Shown in pieces: positions 24,001 to 37,451 of a stretch of 64,000 bases of DNA; position 1 is the stretch's first letter, and every line of letters begins with the position of its first letter. A program made the position numbers and the translations under genes. Source of the stretch: Pyrenopolyporus hunteri (taxonomy: Eukaryota; Ascomycota; Sordariomycetes; Xylariales; Hypoxylaceae); contig CADCXC010000044.1 in the NCBI GenBank assembly GCA_902806595.1, forward strand, positions 124,001 through 188,000, read 5' to 3'. Under the pieces are notes generated by a model. The model worked only from the letters and a program-made list of their open reading frames with translations, had not been told where the DNA came from and made no database searches.

Positions 24001-25000
24001 ACTTGGCATTTCGACTATCTGGAGCCCCCTAGCTTAATTGAACCCGTCCGTGCTCTCCGTTATACCGATTTTATCCTAGGTGGTTCATGCGCTTCACCGA
24101 TCCGATCTCTCCAAATCACAGTTCGTCAAATCACCGTCCGAGGTGGTCCTGGTTCAAGCTCGGATTCAAAGAAAGGTGTACTCGAATACAAGAAACATTG
24201 ACCCCGCAGCCTTTTATTTGCTGAACTTCGGACGCGGCAACCTTGAGCCCTGGGTACTTTTTGGGTTCTTATTGATTGGGTGCCACGCATCCGGTTTCGA
24301 GAAGATAGGATCCATCATCAGCGTTCTCGGGTTTCTCACCTTACCCATCGTCTCATGCACGACGAGCGGCCAGCCGTTGGTTCGCATCTAATTCTTTAGA
24401 CTTATTTCCAACTGGATCCGCGATTGCGTTCACCGCCTTTGACGCAGACATAGCTAATTACCGGACATTTATGAAATTTACGGGCCGAAGTCATAACCAG
24501 AACCCACCCCCCAGCTTCTGGTTGGGTAGAGGGGCGATTCCTCTTCTAACTACTTACATAGATTCATACATCATCGTGAGACGTCGTGTCGATCCAACTG
24601 GCCGTTTCATTATCGGTGGATCAGCTCATGTCGCAATCCCTCCTCTTATTATAGAAGAAGAGTCACGAGACCGGCAAGACCCGGGTGAACGATTTAATGC
24701 CTTAGGTGCAACACATACCTAAGGCAACGTATTCTCTTTCGATCCTCCGGCACCTTGTAACCCTAACGGCGCTTGGAGTTCCTCGAACCAAGCTCCCAAG
24801 TTGTCAAGTGTTGGAAGTACCAATGTGACCCCCACACCAGGTTATCGTCCCCCCTGCAGACCTGGCCCAAACTTCGCAAGTCCTTGACTGTCTGACATTA
24901 CCCTGGAGCCATTCCTCCGTCCTTAAACAAGGTCTAAGAACGAGAACCGGTTCAAAGGTCAGCCGAGAGCTTCCGGCGAGTACGGACGTACACACAGAAG
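18051..25000. other. Gene desert, no supported gene
   Basis: About 7 kb in which frames are short, overlap on both strands and show no family motif. A palindromic ACCTAGGTAGGTACCTAGG is at 20487-20505. At 18824-18891 an ATG frame (METAATSSAFSL...) runs into a perfect GTAAGTATG donor, which could be a small first exon, but no continuation is recognisable. A minus-strand frame at 18182-18535 ends with plausible-looking protein (MFSRHSPSRVTDIRAWLQS) but matches nothing I know. Confidence 0.45.
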
Positions 25001-25212
25001 CGCCGGCCTTATTCGTAACTACCTACCTAACCTACCAGCAACTTCGAAGAGAAGCAGTGCCTTGCATTGACCTTGCATATGACTCTTTTATTCTTCAGCG
25101 GCTAGAAGTTTAGCTACCTACCAGGTACCTACCTAACCTAAGGTACCACCTCGCAACCATCGCCTTGACATCCTAGTTGACTACCTCGAAATACTACTCT
25201 ACTATAAGTCAA

Positions 25213-25240
25213 CTACCTACCTACCTACCTACCTACCTAC
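25213..25240. repeat. Perfect (CTAC)7 microsatellite
   Basis: Seven exact CTAC copies, followed by ATAGGTACCTACTTAAG, a palindromic turn of the same motif. Confidence 0.85.
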
Positions 25241-27162
25241 ATAGGTACCTACTTAAGTCACTTCGTCTAGGCAGGTACCTAAGGTATTCTAGTATAATCT
25301 ACCCACCCATATCAACAGGGCGCAACTGCGAGAAGACGAGGTGGACACATGAGGTGGGCGTCGTCACAATTCTATTGTGTCCTCGTGGTTGGTTAGAGTC
25401 ATCTACAACATTACCCACCCCAGCTATAAGACATTACCTACCGACCAGACAGGCAGACGCGACTGCGGGTTCCTGGACCACCTTGCCCGATCCGGGTTGC
25501 TCAGTGTCTGGTTGCATTCCACACGATTGTCTTGAACCGGATTATCAGCTTACAGATAGACGACCCTCATTAGCATCGTTGGAGTCTCACAAGTTGTTAA
25601 CAACATCGATTTAGCCACTGGCCAAGGTCAGAACCGGTATCAGAGCCAGGCGTAACATTGATCTCACCATTAAAAGCTCCGAGTCATAACCATCGCAGTC
25701 GTCACAAATTCCCCGATTTTTCCGGGGTCGCGAGATTCTCTTTTGACCGAGGAAAGCTGCACGCGAGAATCGAAGAAGAAACAGGAATCGAAGAACTAAA
25801 ACATTACTAGTCGCCGCCGATTATATTATTGCACTTTGGCCGTCTACTCACGCGGAAGAGAAAAAAAGAAGAAAAAAGAAAAAAGAGAAGAAAATCGATA
25901 ATAATTACTAAAATTGTCGTCAAAGCCGCCATCTATTTACTTCGCCATCTAGTTTCTTTTATTAATGAGCGAGTCTCCCTCTCGACCTCTCTTCTCTCTC
26001 GTCTTACACGACTCTTCCCCCACATTTATATTCATAAAGCGAGGACCCCTCGAACCCCTCCCACCAAGGTATACCTACCTACATACCTAGGTACTTACAT
26101 ACCTGCATACCTCCCACCTCCAACAGAGGTCTCTCACTCTACCTCTCTCGGATTACCCGTCTGCGAACTGCGATCGTTCTCTTTACGCCAATCGGGGACC
26201 TGGTAAGCTACCTATTGTTAACCCCCCGCCTTCTTCTTCTTATCCCCCAGGTCCTAAGGTTCCATTTCCCTCTCCAACTATTATCCCGCCTACCTACCTA
26301 CCAGAGTACGTAGGTACTTACCCTCAGTGCAGGTCTACCCTACGTGTAGGTACCTGAGGTATCGTACGTACCTAAAGTACCTAAGCTACCTGCCTGCTAG
26401 GGTACCTAGCCTCCCCCAACTCACTAACCTAACCCCGGTATAAATTTAAATTTCGGGCTAATAATACATAATTGAAGCTCCTCTTAGCTCTTGTCATCTC
26501 CTGTCATCTCTTCTCAAGGTACAATACCGACACGACCTATGATACCTACCCGACTGCTGCTGTAAGTCCCCAGTCTTCTTATCCATTACCCCCCCCTCAG
26601 GGACCATTTCACCCCTCGTCGTTCTGCAGCTATTTGATTTGACCGAATCTCTCCCGCCGCTAACCATCATTTCCTCTTCTTTTCCCTCTCTCCCTCTCTC
26701 CCTCGTGCATTTCTCTTGTATCCCCCCTCTCCCGTTCCACTCGAAAGATTCGTCTGAAGCTTCCAACTCACAATCCCTTTCCTCCAGTCACCTTTAGACA
26801 CACCGCACACATACACAATTATTACCCGGGGTATCGGAATTCTCAAATCATCGTCCTCCAAGTTCAATTTCCCGCCTCCACCTAAATTGAACAAATTTAA
26901 CATATCTTTTTTCCTCTTTTCCTGTTCCTGTACCTTACACCGTCGAGTGGTATCCGCCTGCATAACAGAATACGTGTAGTAGGGAGGTAGGGTTAAACAA
27001 GCCTTTTCTAATATTGCTACTATTATTATTATTATTCTTACCATTATTGGCATTGCATTACTATACCTTATCAGTCTTTGTATAACCAACGCTTCATCAT
27101 TTTTATTTTATTTTCCTTTGCATTTATTTTATTATATTTTCATCTTAAAAATTCTCCTATTC

Positions 27163-27227
27163 GAGAAGAAAGAGAAAAGAAAGAAAGAAAGAAAGAAAAA
27201 AAAAGAGAAAAAAAAAAGAAAGGAAAA
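27163..27227. repeat. 65-nt pure purine tract (GAAA-rich)
   Basis: Only A and G occur from 27163 to 27227, including GAAA repeats. A similar purine run is at 25854-25894. Such homopurine tracts can form triplex DNA and often mark fungal promoters or leaders. Confidence 0.75.
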
Positions 27228-27672
27228 TTTTAGAAATAAAATAGTCTCTTTCAACTCTCGAACTTTCATTCCCTCTTATTTATAAAATTCGAGTCGAAAT
27301 ACCTGCCGAGGCTACGTGCTCTGATAATAACAAATCGTTTAGCTGGCCAGCCCTCGACCCAACCCGACCCTTGGCTTCAGCAAGAGTGGGAGAGCAGCAC
27401 GACACGACCCGGATTAGACGATAAGGGGGCGTCAATGCTCACTGCGACCAGGTTGTCGTCGGCGCGCCCCTCCTAAATCCTCCCACGTCTCGCTACCACC
27501 ATCGCCGTTTATTGCCTACCATTCTACCGTACCTGGTAGTAGCTGGTAGCATTACTTACTACTCGTACTATTACCTGCTACCTATTGCTGCAACCTCCTC
27601 CTTCTCCTCTCTTCCACTTCCGTCGCATTTAAATTCTCTGCCCGACCGCCCACACCGCTGCTACTTCTAAAA

Positions 27673-29596
27673 ATGACCGAGTATCGTCATATGAGGTCCG
27701 GTAGTCTAAATATTCCCACCCAGACAAATACGATGAGTCCGATAGTTCCGTCACACGGTCGCTTCGATGGACCGAGGAGTCCGCCGAGTAAGTTTTATCC
27801 GTCCGCCTTCGTACCTACTTGCTCCATCCAACCTTCGGGCCGTTCCTCTCTAACCCTCAATTCTCTCCAATCACAGACACGTCGCATGTACCATGTAAGT
27901 TCTTCCGACAGGGCGCTTGCCAGGCTGGTTCTGCGTGTCCCTTCAGTCACGACCTCGGTACTGCTTCGGAAACGGTGTGCAAGTACTTTGCCAAGGTAAG
28001 AAATCTACTCTCGCGTACTATTTACCCCAGTGACACAGCTCGGACGACGAGGAGCGCGGCTAACGATCTGGCGGAACGGGAATATAGGGCAATTGCAAGT
28101 TCGGACCCAAGTGTGCCAACGTCCATGTGCTCGCCGACGGTCGACGAATTAACTACGGCAAAAATGGCATCACCATCGGCCAGCCCATCCACCTTGGTAG
28201 TCGGGTGAATCCGGCCGCCTATAACTCCTCCAACAGCGCCCTAACAAATTCCTTCATGCGCGCCGACGCCAATCCGCCCTACGGAAGCGCATACGGCTAT
28301 CCATTGTCCCCGAGCGACACCTATCAGTCCATTGATCGTCGGCCAAGCTTAGAGAACGTGCCTACCATCGACACCACATACTCCCATACGAGCTCCCAGT
28401 ACGGCTCGCCGCGCGAGGAAGACCCGTCGCGCCTTAGCCTGGGTCTCTCCCCCGTGGCCGCCAAGGGTCTATCCGTCCTCGATGCCCCTCTCCCCGCTTC
28501 TTTCGACTCGAACGGCATTTCCAACGCTGCTCGTTATCCGGGAGGACCCTGGCCTTCCTCGGTGCCCTCGCAGTTCGGGCTCGATTCGCCTTCTCCCTCT
28601 CTGAATGCAGCTAAAGAATCGAGAACCTCGGAAACTCTCAAGCTCCTCCACCACTCGGCGTTCGGTAGCAACGAGCACCTGTCCGCGGTCGCTACCGGTT
28701 CCTCGCCCCCGACGCAACCGGCTGACGAGTATTTCGGCAGGCGTCAGATGCACTCTAGCCGCTATGCCAAGCCTAAGATGCTCAGCAGCAGCGCACCCCG
28801 CGCCATCGCCGGTGCCACCGACCGCGATTGGGAGCCGGAATTTCCGTTTTTGGAGGAGGACTACCTGCCTGATAACCTGAAAGATCTGTTAACACCGGCC
28901 GAAAAGGCACGCCGCGGCTCGCGAGCGGCCGACGAAGAATCGAACGGGCATAGAGCGAATGGTACGTCGCCCAGCATTGTTGGGATGAGCGGCACGGGGA
29001 CACCCAATGGCGAGGTGAGCTCCAAATTCGGTAGTCCGATGGCTTCGAGCCCAAGCCGGTGGGGGCCACTATTCCAACGGCAGCACGAGGAACACGAGGC
29101 GAAGAGGCACGCTGCAGCTGCTAATGCAGGTGCTTTTGGCCACGTTGGAAGCCCTCTACGCCAATCCAGCCTCAGTGCCAACGTTGTGCGACCACACAAC
29201 GCCAGCCGGTCCAGTAGTATCGAGGGTCTGAGTGCCCTGTCCCAGCAGCTGCAACGCACACGCATCGATAGCAACGGAGGCGAATCACCTCTGCTGCATC
29301 CCAATTCGCATACCTCGCGGCCGTCGAACGGGCGAGCCGGCGAGCGCCACGTCAGCAGTGGCTCCATCAGCTCGAGCGCCCGATACACCACCCCAATAGG
29401 CGAAGAGGACGGCGAATTCGTGTTCAGCATGGACGAGGACGGCGATCGAGACAGTACCATAAGGGCCCGGAAGCGGATGTCCGGCGTAAACAGTGTCATG
29501 GGCGTTTGGGGCTCTAGCTACGCCGGCGTTGTCGCGGGGCCGGGGAAAAAGGACGATAGCACCGCAAGAGTCGTCGAGGGAGTCGGCGGCCGGTAA
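27673..29596 (+). CDS. Tandem CCCH zinc-finger protein (Lee1/Cps3-like)
   Basis: 580 residues from exons 27673-27787, 27877-27995 and 28088-29596. Both zinc fingers are of the C-x7-C-x5-C-x3-H type: finger 1 is Cys45, Cys53, Cys59, His63 (CKFFRQGACQAGSACPFSH), and finger 2 is Cys73, Cys81, Cys87, His91. The second intron falls inside finger 2 (YFAK|GNCKFGPKC), which confirms the splice. The rest is a long, Ser/Pro-rich disordered region with one conserved-looking acidic block, WEPEFPFLEEDYLPDNLKDLLTPAEKARR (about residues 320-350, given only as an anchor). This arrangement resembles yeast Lee1 and fission yeast Cps3, presumed RNA-binding cytoplasmic proteins. The upstream leader is long and pyrimidine-rich. 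RNA target unknown. Confidence 0.9.
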
Positions 29597-32500
29597 GCGA
29601 CACCGGGCCGCGGACCGTCGGCTAGGATAATAATGATTCGTCGTCACGCATGATAATAATACGACACCAGAAGCAAGACGGTATTATGGCACGGTCCCTA
29701 TGCGAAACCATTTCGGAGGAACGCACGCTCAACGTGCGTAAATAGCGATGTCCATTTCCCAGTCACGAAGTCACGATTAATCAAGTGCCCAGATGTTGGC
29801 CGTCGAACACGAAGTATTATATAAGGGGCCGCCACAGCAAGTCGCGCCCATATCACTATATCAGAGGAGACGGTGGAATACGGAAAAGGAAGACTGTTGT
29901 TGCATAGCTAGCAGGCAGGTCATAGAAGGGGTCGGACTCCTGCTACTCCCATTGTTTAACATATCTTACGGCATCCAGGTTGGCAAAAACTGACAACTCG
30001 ACGAGGTAGCGGGTTTTCAAGAAGATACTACCTATCTACGGAAGATGCGATTAGGGGGCCGGAGTTGGTTGGGCAAAATTACAACACTACCACATGCGCT
30101 TTTTTCCTTGCTCTTTTTTTTCTTGTTTATAAACGTTGAACCGAATTTCCCACCACGGCAAAGGGGCAGTATTATTACATTCTTGGAGATATCCATGGGT
30201 TTTGGCATCTTTTTTTATTTCTTCATGTCTCATCCGATCTGTTAGGCGCATCCACTACCTAGCCACATTTACACGTAATTGGGTTTTAAGTCATTTGGAA
30301 CGGGAAACGGGGGTAGACATAGGCGGTTGTATACACGAAAAAGAAAAGAAAGAAAAATTCATTTGGACTAGACACGGACCATACTGCTCATTCCATCTAT
30401 CTAACTATATATCCGTTCCTTTTCCCCGTTCCAGATATAAGTTGGCCGGTCCAAGTGGTTTGATGGGCATTCAGGATAGACATACTACATGAGTGTGGCA
30501 TGAGGAAATATGAATTCATACGTAAATGAGATGATATGCGCTGAGTTTGAACTCGTAAAGTCTATCAAGTCTCATGTGTTGGTAGAAACTGCGCTCAGCC
30601 TTTTACTTGGCCCTCTTGTCTCTAAACGGCCTGGACCTCTCAGCTAACCCTATATTGCGGGGGGTAATTGCACAAGCGAGCACACGACGCTCGGGAGGCA
30701 ACAACCACGTAATAGCCAAACTAAAATCACTAGGAAATACCTAGGAGATAATTTCATGGAGGAGTAGGCCGAAGAGCAAGCAAGCAAGCATGTGAATAGG
30801 ACAGAGACATGAATAGGAAAATAGATGTCTACCTAGATACCGACCTAGGCAGATGGAATAGGCAGGTAGACAAGCGAGGTATGGAGGTTAGGAAGAAGGG
30901 CACAGCAGGCAGATGGGCAGATAATGCAGATCATCCGAGAACCCCCTAGTTGTAGGTATGGGAAGATAGGCAAGTTTTCAGCTCCCCCAGTCACCCTCAT
31001 GAGGCTGAAATTCTGGGTCATGGATAGCTTCGGTAACCCATACGAACCCGGACATAATATTCATTAGGCACTCATCTATCAGGTAACCCGAGCATCGATT
31101 CGCCCGGCAACCCGGCTTTCTATCGGGGTGCACAAGGGGGCGAAGGTAGGTACCCGAGGCCAGTCCCTGTGATGCAGGGGAACCGGGCGTCTGTTGAACC
31201 GCGTGGTCAGGATACCTTATAAACCAGGCTGTCGGTTCCTGTCCTATAAATCCACCTATAAGTACAGCCTTGTATGGGCATATCTATTCTTAGTATACCT
31301 ATCCACATACCTCAGTGATGCTTACCACATGACTGCGGCTCCGAAGAGACACCCTCGTACACACGTAGGTAGGTACCGCCTACATAATTCCATTAAGACG
31401 ACTATGTGGAACGGAAACATGCTGCCTCTCACGCATATGCGCCGCATGTTCCCTCTTTTATTAACGCCAGCCTCTTCGTAGGGAGTAAGACGCACACGAG
31501 GAGGGCGACGCGATCGCGTAGTACGGAAGGGACATTGTGGTTGGGCGATCTCGATACGTCGGCCGGCTAAGGGGGACCGGCTACCAACCACCAATAATGC
31601 ATATAATGTATAGATGTCACGTAGGTAGCCCTACGTGATACCGTCCTATATTGTGTAGCATGACTCCCTGGCGTTGGACACTGGGGCTTATAGAGTTTAA
31701 CAATCGACCGAGGAGGATCTGGATTTCGCTGGGGAGGCTGTACGAGCTTAAAGAGGAAGAGGGATGTAAGGGGCCTAAGCAAAGAATCACGGGTGACTAC
31801 AGCAGTGGTGTGTTGATTGTGACTATGTTACATGGACTTGTATTCTGGGTTGTAATGTGTTAGTTATTTGACCATTCTCCCTTGGTAGTTTCCATATATC
31901 TAAAGTATGCAAATATAGTAGCGATTGTCGACACACCATTCTTAACGCATTGTAAAGACCCAAATCAACCCCAACTCAGCACTTAAGAAACAAATTACGC
32001 ATACCGAGATATTTAGTAAAGCCCCCACGCATTCGGAATCCATGGCAGCTCTTGGTTCTCGGTATGCCATCACGTTATTTTACTTCAACTACGCCTCGTC
32101 CACGTAAGGGTTGACGAATGTGTGCTAGGCAGGTAGCGCGGAAGTTCGTAGTCGGGGATAGGGGCATCCATCTACACCTACCTACCTTACCTTCGGAGCC
32201 ATGGTATTTTCTCTAGATTATGTCCGATAGGACATTTAGTTGAGAGAAATAACATTTACTAATAGTGAATGTGGTAATCAATGAGGTTAGTGTGTCAAAT
32301 TAGGTCACTGAGTTATGAGTAATTAGAGGGTGGCTTTTGATAGCATTTGAGAGACAACTAAACAGTAGATGTATATAGAACTAGATTTATTAACCCCTTC
32401 AAGGTGATCCAATAGTCTGCACCTAAATTTCATTTTAGGTACCCAATCGTTTTGTAATTTCACACTTTTACTTAACAGTTACTTACGAAGCATCTCGAGG

Positions 32501-35489
32501 TTTAAGGAGCATACGATTAGAACCCATCTACCCAAGTGCCTGGATTGCTCAATGCCTCGTATCACTAAACTTAGCGAATTAAATAACCGCGAAATCCTTT
32601 AATTCCCAGAGACCATAACGAGAGGCCATCTCCCTAAATTCGCCTCAAGGTAGACGTTGCCCTGGGTAAACCCGACGGCCGTATATAACCGAACCTCAAA
32701 ATAGTGTCAATTTCTCCAACTCTATCCATAGTTACACAGAACCGCATGTAGTGTATCCAGAAACCTGGGATACTTGTACCTACCGCCGCCCACTCGGCTC
32801 GGCTCGTCGGCTGGGGGGGTTGGTTGTTTTGGGGGCGGTTTTGGGGGAGGTGGTGGGAAGGGCGCGAGTGATCTACCGGTCTGGTGATCCAGGACTAGGG
32901 CCGATGATAGGGCTGGGCAGGATATTACTCGTAAGGCTAGGGTCGCATGCAGCGTGCTGACATGGAACGAAGGGAAGATGGCACGGCCCAATCACAGCGC
33001 CCTTAGCCGTGGTGCTGGGGAACGGGCTAGACGCTGACAGGCATATGTGATGTATAACGTGCAGGCGGTAGAAGTGAGTATAGCCGGGCTGGGTGATTGG
33101 GAGAGACTTATGGTCTTGGGGAGGTCTATCTGGATGGGGTACGCTGCTTACGTCGAGTCGATTGTTGTTTATTACCATGTCTCTTAATTGTCACACGCAT
33201 AGTCGTCGTATAATGTGACCAACTAGACAGCTACTTACATAGGGATATGCTAGTCTAACTTCTGTGAATACCCCAGGTAGCTGCTCGTGGTTGTATAAGC
33301 CGCAACATGTTTAACATTGTTGATATGCCTAAGTACGTGATGTCCCGTATACTTTAGCCCTAAATACGAACGAACTAATAGGGTAGGTATGTAGGTACTA
33401 CGTGTCTCGGTTACCCACTCAAGGTCTGCCGTGAGAATATAGCTACGCGCTTTTCTTATTCTTATAGGCAGTCGGCCATACGGCGGTGTTAACTTTGTCT
33501 AAGTGGGATTTAAGCATGACTCGCTCACGGAACTATAACCTGACTACAACTACAATGATATCACGAGGGCAGCTTGATAAGGAAAGTGATATATTGCGAT
33601 CATTATAGCGACACTAGACACCGTCTAATTAGGGCCCAGTTGTAGTAGTTGTCTATTAATAATATGGCTTATGAAAGGCGTTAGGTACCTAGATATTATA
33701 TTCTGAGCACCCAAGAGAATTATGTTGAAAGTTCCTAGTGAAGTGAGATAATATCCATCCGTCACAAATCAGAATTCTGTTGAGTACTTTTAAGAATTAG
33801 CTTCTCGCGGTATAGGCCGATGACCAGTTGGCTCAAATGTATTTCGTACTTTGTTGTTTCTCTCGGTCCCGACTAAACGAGTACGTAACGTACTTATAAG
33901 CCCGTAGTCGCAAGTTGGAAGATAAAATATGGAATCAGCGGCTGGAAATATCCAACGTGTTAAGAGTGATTTCCATACTTTCTATTTATTTCATATAAAC
34001 ATCGAGCCCCCGGGGAGTCTCTTAAAACCAAGTTCCTATGTACTACACATGATTGTGAGGCCCGTGTAGAAAACTAGAATGAAGTCATTATTTTCCTAAA
34101 GTTACTCTTATTATTTCGTCATTCTGGTGTTGTATTCATAAGTCGAGGGCCGGTCATGGATTCATCACTCAGGTCATTGTCTGATTGGGGAAGCAAAAAG
34201 AATATAGAAAAGGAGTATTCTGTTGTTGTGTATGAAGCTATAGCGCAACGGCTATCATATTACTCTACAGTATCCAGTATGTAATGGGCACGTATCAGAC
34301 GATCCATCCTTTTATAGACCGCTATACGCCATGTAGTGGTTAACAGCACGCAACAACCAAACCCTTTAAATTGTGAGGGGTCCGTGTATGAAGTTGATTC
34401 ATTGGTTAATGCTTGGTTAAAAAAATTATATACCCCGTCGAACGCCTTTCGTAACTTGAAGTGATCGACTACCTACTCGGGGCCATAGTTCTATGTGGTG
34501 GTTTTTGCCGAGTTTTTTGTTTGCCATTGCTGCTGATGTGTGTGTTCAGTTCTTTTTGGCAAAGCCTTGACTTTTCAATTGTTTAGCCGTCTCATCGATT
34601 GCCAACACCATTACCATAGAAAGCTTCTGCAAATATCTTCAATTGAATATTGTTTTGCAAGATAGACGGCCAACCGCTCACATCCACCTTATAAACTTAC
34701 ATGACTAAAGTATCATCACGAGATTGCAAACCGCGAGAGCCAAACTAGCAACAACTTCCTATTTTACTCTTGCAAGTGATATAGGAAATGCTAAACATTT
34801 GATACCTCGTTTCCGCTTTTTCGGCAAAAAAGGAAAGAAAATGAACTTATAAGATATCAGTAAATACCTGTCAATAACAGGCACTTGCTTTTTGAACGAA
34901 TGGAAATAGGAGTTAATTTTCGATCGCCTAGGTTAGTACCAAGAGTTACCCGGCTTGGGAAAATAATAGAAAGACATGATCGGATGATAGGATATTTCCA
35001 TACGGGTAAGTACCTACCTAACCTACCGATTCATCAATATCCCTAGAGACCACTGATATACGGTGAGCTTTCGCGACGTCAGCGTATATGGAGGCTTCTG
35101 CAGGGGCCGGCCGGGGTACACACGCCGCTCCACCCAATGGGACGGGGCGCCGATCAGGACTCCCCAGATTCAGCTGGGGCGCCCCGTCTCGCCGTCGATT
35201 ATTTCCGTCCAAAATAACAGAATGTAGCTCAGCTGTCATCTCATGAAAATATCTTCCCTTTTTGTTCTTTCAAGTCTAGATATCTATCGATTCCTTTCCC
35301 TTCTATAGTTACGCATCTATGTACTATGGTTTAGCTGCCGCCGTATCGCTGAGATTTCGCGGATGTAGCTGACGGCAAGCAACCAATTCCTTCAATTAAT
35401 CACCTACATTGGGCATTAGGCGTCCACACCCACTTCACTCGACGAGATCGGAATCAGCGCCGCACCCTGGGTACCTATGTGGAATTGAG
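29597..35489. other. 5.9-kb gene-free region
   Basis: The first few hundred bases are probably the 3' UTR of the CCCH gene. The rest has only short overlapping frames with no family motif, an ACAGGCAG/TAGGCAG-type low-complexity stretch (30770-30920), a G-rich run on the plus strand (32812-32860, GGGGG-containing) and AT-rich DNA (33600-34900). I see no tRNA, transposase motif or terminal repeat. Confidence 0.45.
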
Positions 35490-37451
35490 ATGGACAATTC
35501 AACCTCTGGCAGCAAGACCGACGATGAGGTGGGCAACACGGGCATGGACAGCGCGACGCTCGCGGGCGTGGTCGCGACCGTGATCTCCTTCGTCGCGTTG
35601 ATCGTCTCGTCCATCCAGCTGCTGTACCAGTACTACACCAACGTCTCGCTCAACGCCCTCGGCGCGCGCAACTGCAACGAGATGGTCATGGGGCCGTGGG
35701 CCAAGTTCACGCGGCGTCGCTGGCGCTGGCTCGAGCTGCGCTTCGAGATCATCTTCGAGTCGCCCGTGCTGTTCGTCGCGCCCGCCTGGAACCAGCGCGG
35801 GCCCATCCCCGGCCGCCACATCTGGTACCTCAACGGCACCGACGAGAGCTACGAGGAGACCCGGACCCCGCGCGAGTACGGCCTGGGCACGATCCCCACG
35901 ACCACGGCGACCCACCGGGGCATCAACGTCGAGGCCACCTGGGTGCTGCTGCTGCGGACGCTGCAGGCCATGGAGCGCGAGAGCGCGATGTGGCTAGAGG
36001 TGACGCGGAGCACGGAGAAGTGCGACGAGCCGCTGCCTTTCAAGGACCGGTGGCTGGCGGTCGCCGCGCAGGCGCAGACGCTGTCGTGGGATTTCGTGCC
36101 CAACTTCAAGAAGCCGTTCGCGACTACGACCATCTGCCACATGGTGGAGATGGCCGCCATGCTGGGCATCCACTGGACGATGTGGGACGCGACGGTGGAC
36201 CGGTACCGCGCCGAGGGCAACGGGTGCCTGCTGCTGGGGTCCTTCAACGCCGAGCAGGGCATCGTGTTCAAGTTCGCCCGCCACGACAAGACCACCTTCC
36301 GCGAGCACCGCCTCGTCCCTAGCAATATGATTAAGCAGCTCTGCTTCGGCTTCGCCCCGACCTACTTCGTCGACGAGTGCGACGCGACCCCGGAGTTCTC
36401 GCCCGACCCGATGCTGCCGCTCCTGAAGCTCGGCAGCCGCCACGAAATTGTCGAGACGCTCATGGAGATAGGGTGCCCCCTGAACGTGGCCAATCACTTC
36501 TACAAAGAGGATAGGGTTTCTCACCTTTACCCTGGTACGTAGAATAATCTCTCGGTAATGAGGAAATATGCATACCTAAACCCTAGCCCCGCGGGTGTTC
36601 CATCCAAAATCTAATAATCTCTAGTCGTATTCGACGTCCTCGGCATGTTGGGCCGAACGGCATCTGTAGAGGGGTACTGCTACCGCATGCTACCCAACCC
36701 GACTGTCTTCCGCTGGGACCGACGGTGGTTCAAGACAAAGCGGCTGCTCCTAGTTTTTAAAGAGCACCTATCGAAGCTAAATGAGGCCTACGATAGGGCA
36801 GGGGAGGTGCCAAAGCCCTTATACACCATCGCGTCCATTCTCGACAAGCTAAGTTCGCAACTAGAAGACCCCAAGGTGAAGGACTACTCCCCCCCGTTGC
36901 TCGACAGCCTCCGCGAAACTATGAAGACTATCGACGGGTACCTGAAGGGTCCCTCCAAGGATGGAGATTGGGAGCCGCCGTCCGAAAACCTAGTTCTGGA
37001 GACGGTCAGCCACCACATCGCGTCCGTAGTCAGGGACTTCAGGACGCAGTCGTCGTGGTTCATCGACCTGTTCCCGCTCAGCCGCGCGGACGACGGCGTC
37101 AACGAGAGGATCCTCGTGTCCTTCCTCTTCTACCATAGCCGGCTGACAGCTATCTACGAACTGGCGGACCCCGCCTCGGCGTGGGCGGATCGGAACAACC
37201 GCTTCACTTTCTATCAAGAACTGGGGTCGGCGCCGGACGTGCCGCCGCTGTCGGATACGGACGCCCATCTGCACTCGACGGCGTACGGTGCTGGCAAGTG
37301 GAGAAACAACGCGAGAAAGCGCGATGCAACCTGGTGTCTGCTGGTCTTCCGCATGCTGTGCTGGCTCCAGCTGCACGATTTCCATCGTGATGATGTGATG
37401 ATCCCGCGTAGTACGACCTTTGGTAGCCGCATGCCCGTGTATATCGTCTAG
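35490..37451 (+). CDS. Modin-like protein
   Basis: 623 residues from exons 35490-36534 and 36625-37451, joined in phase 1 (G|TC) as LYPVVFDVLGMLGRTA; the 90-nt intron is GTACGT...CTAATAATCTCTAG. Translation is taken from ATG 35490 because no in-frame ATG precedes it. A single hydrophobic segment at about residues 23-45 (LAGVVATVISFVALIVSSIQ) is followed by QYYTNVSLNALGARNCN and GPWAKFTRRRWRWLELRFE. This order, one N-terminal TM, a Cys-containing loop, then GPW plus an Arg/Trp-rich stretch, matches fungal proteins annotated as modin (named from Podospora vegetative-incompatibility modifiers). The molecular role is unknown; the protein is probably membrane-anchored with a large soluble tail. 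Exon 1 is extremely GC-rich at third positions, exon 2 less so. Confidence 0.75.

Larger units (their letters stand above)
25001..27672. other. Repeat- and pyrimidine-rich upstream region of the CCCH gene
   Basis: The first part (25010-26410) is dense with CTAC/GGTA motifs. The second part (26480-27660) is strongly C/T-rich on the plus strand with poly-T, poly-A and purine tracts, typical of a long fungal promoter and 5' leader. No coding exon is supported. Confidence 0.5.

Noticed and set aside
35499..36524. Long antisense and alternate-frame ORFs across the modin-like exon
   Set aside because: Shadows caused by very high GC3; the sense frame has the family motifs and a consistent splice.
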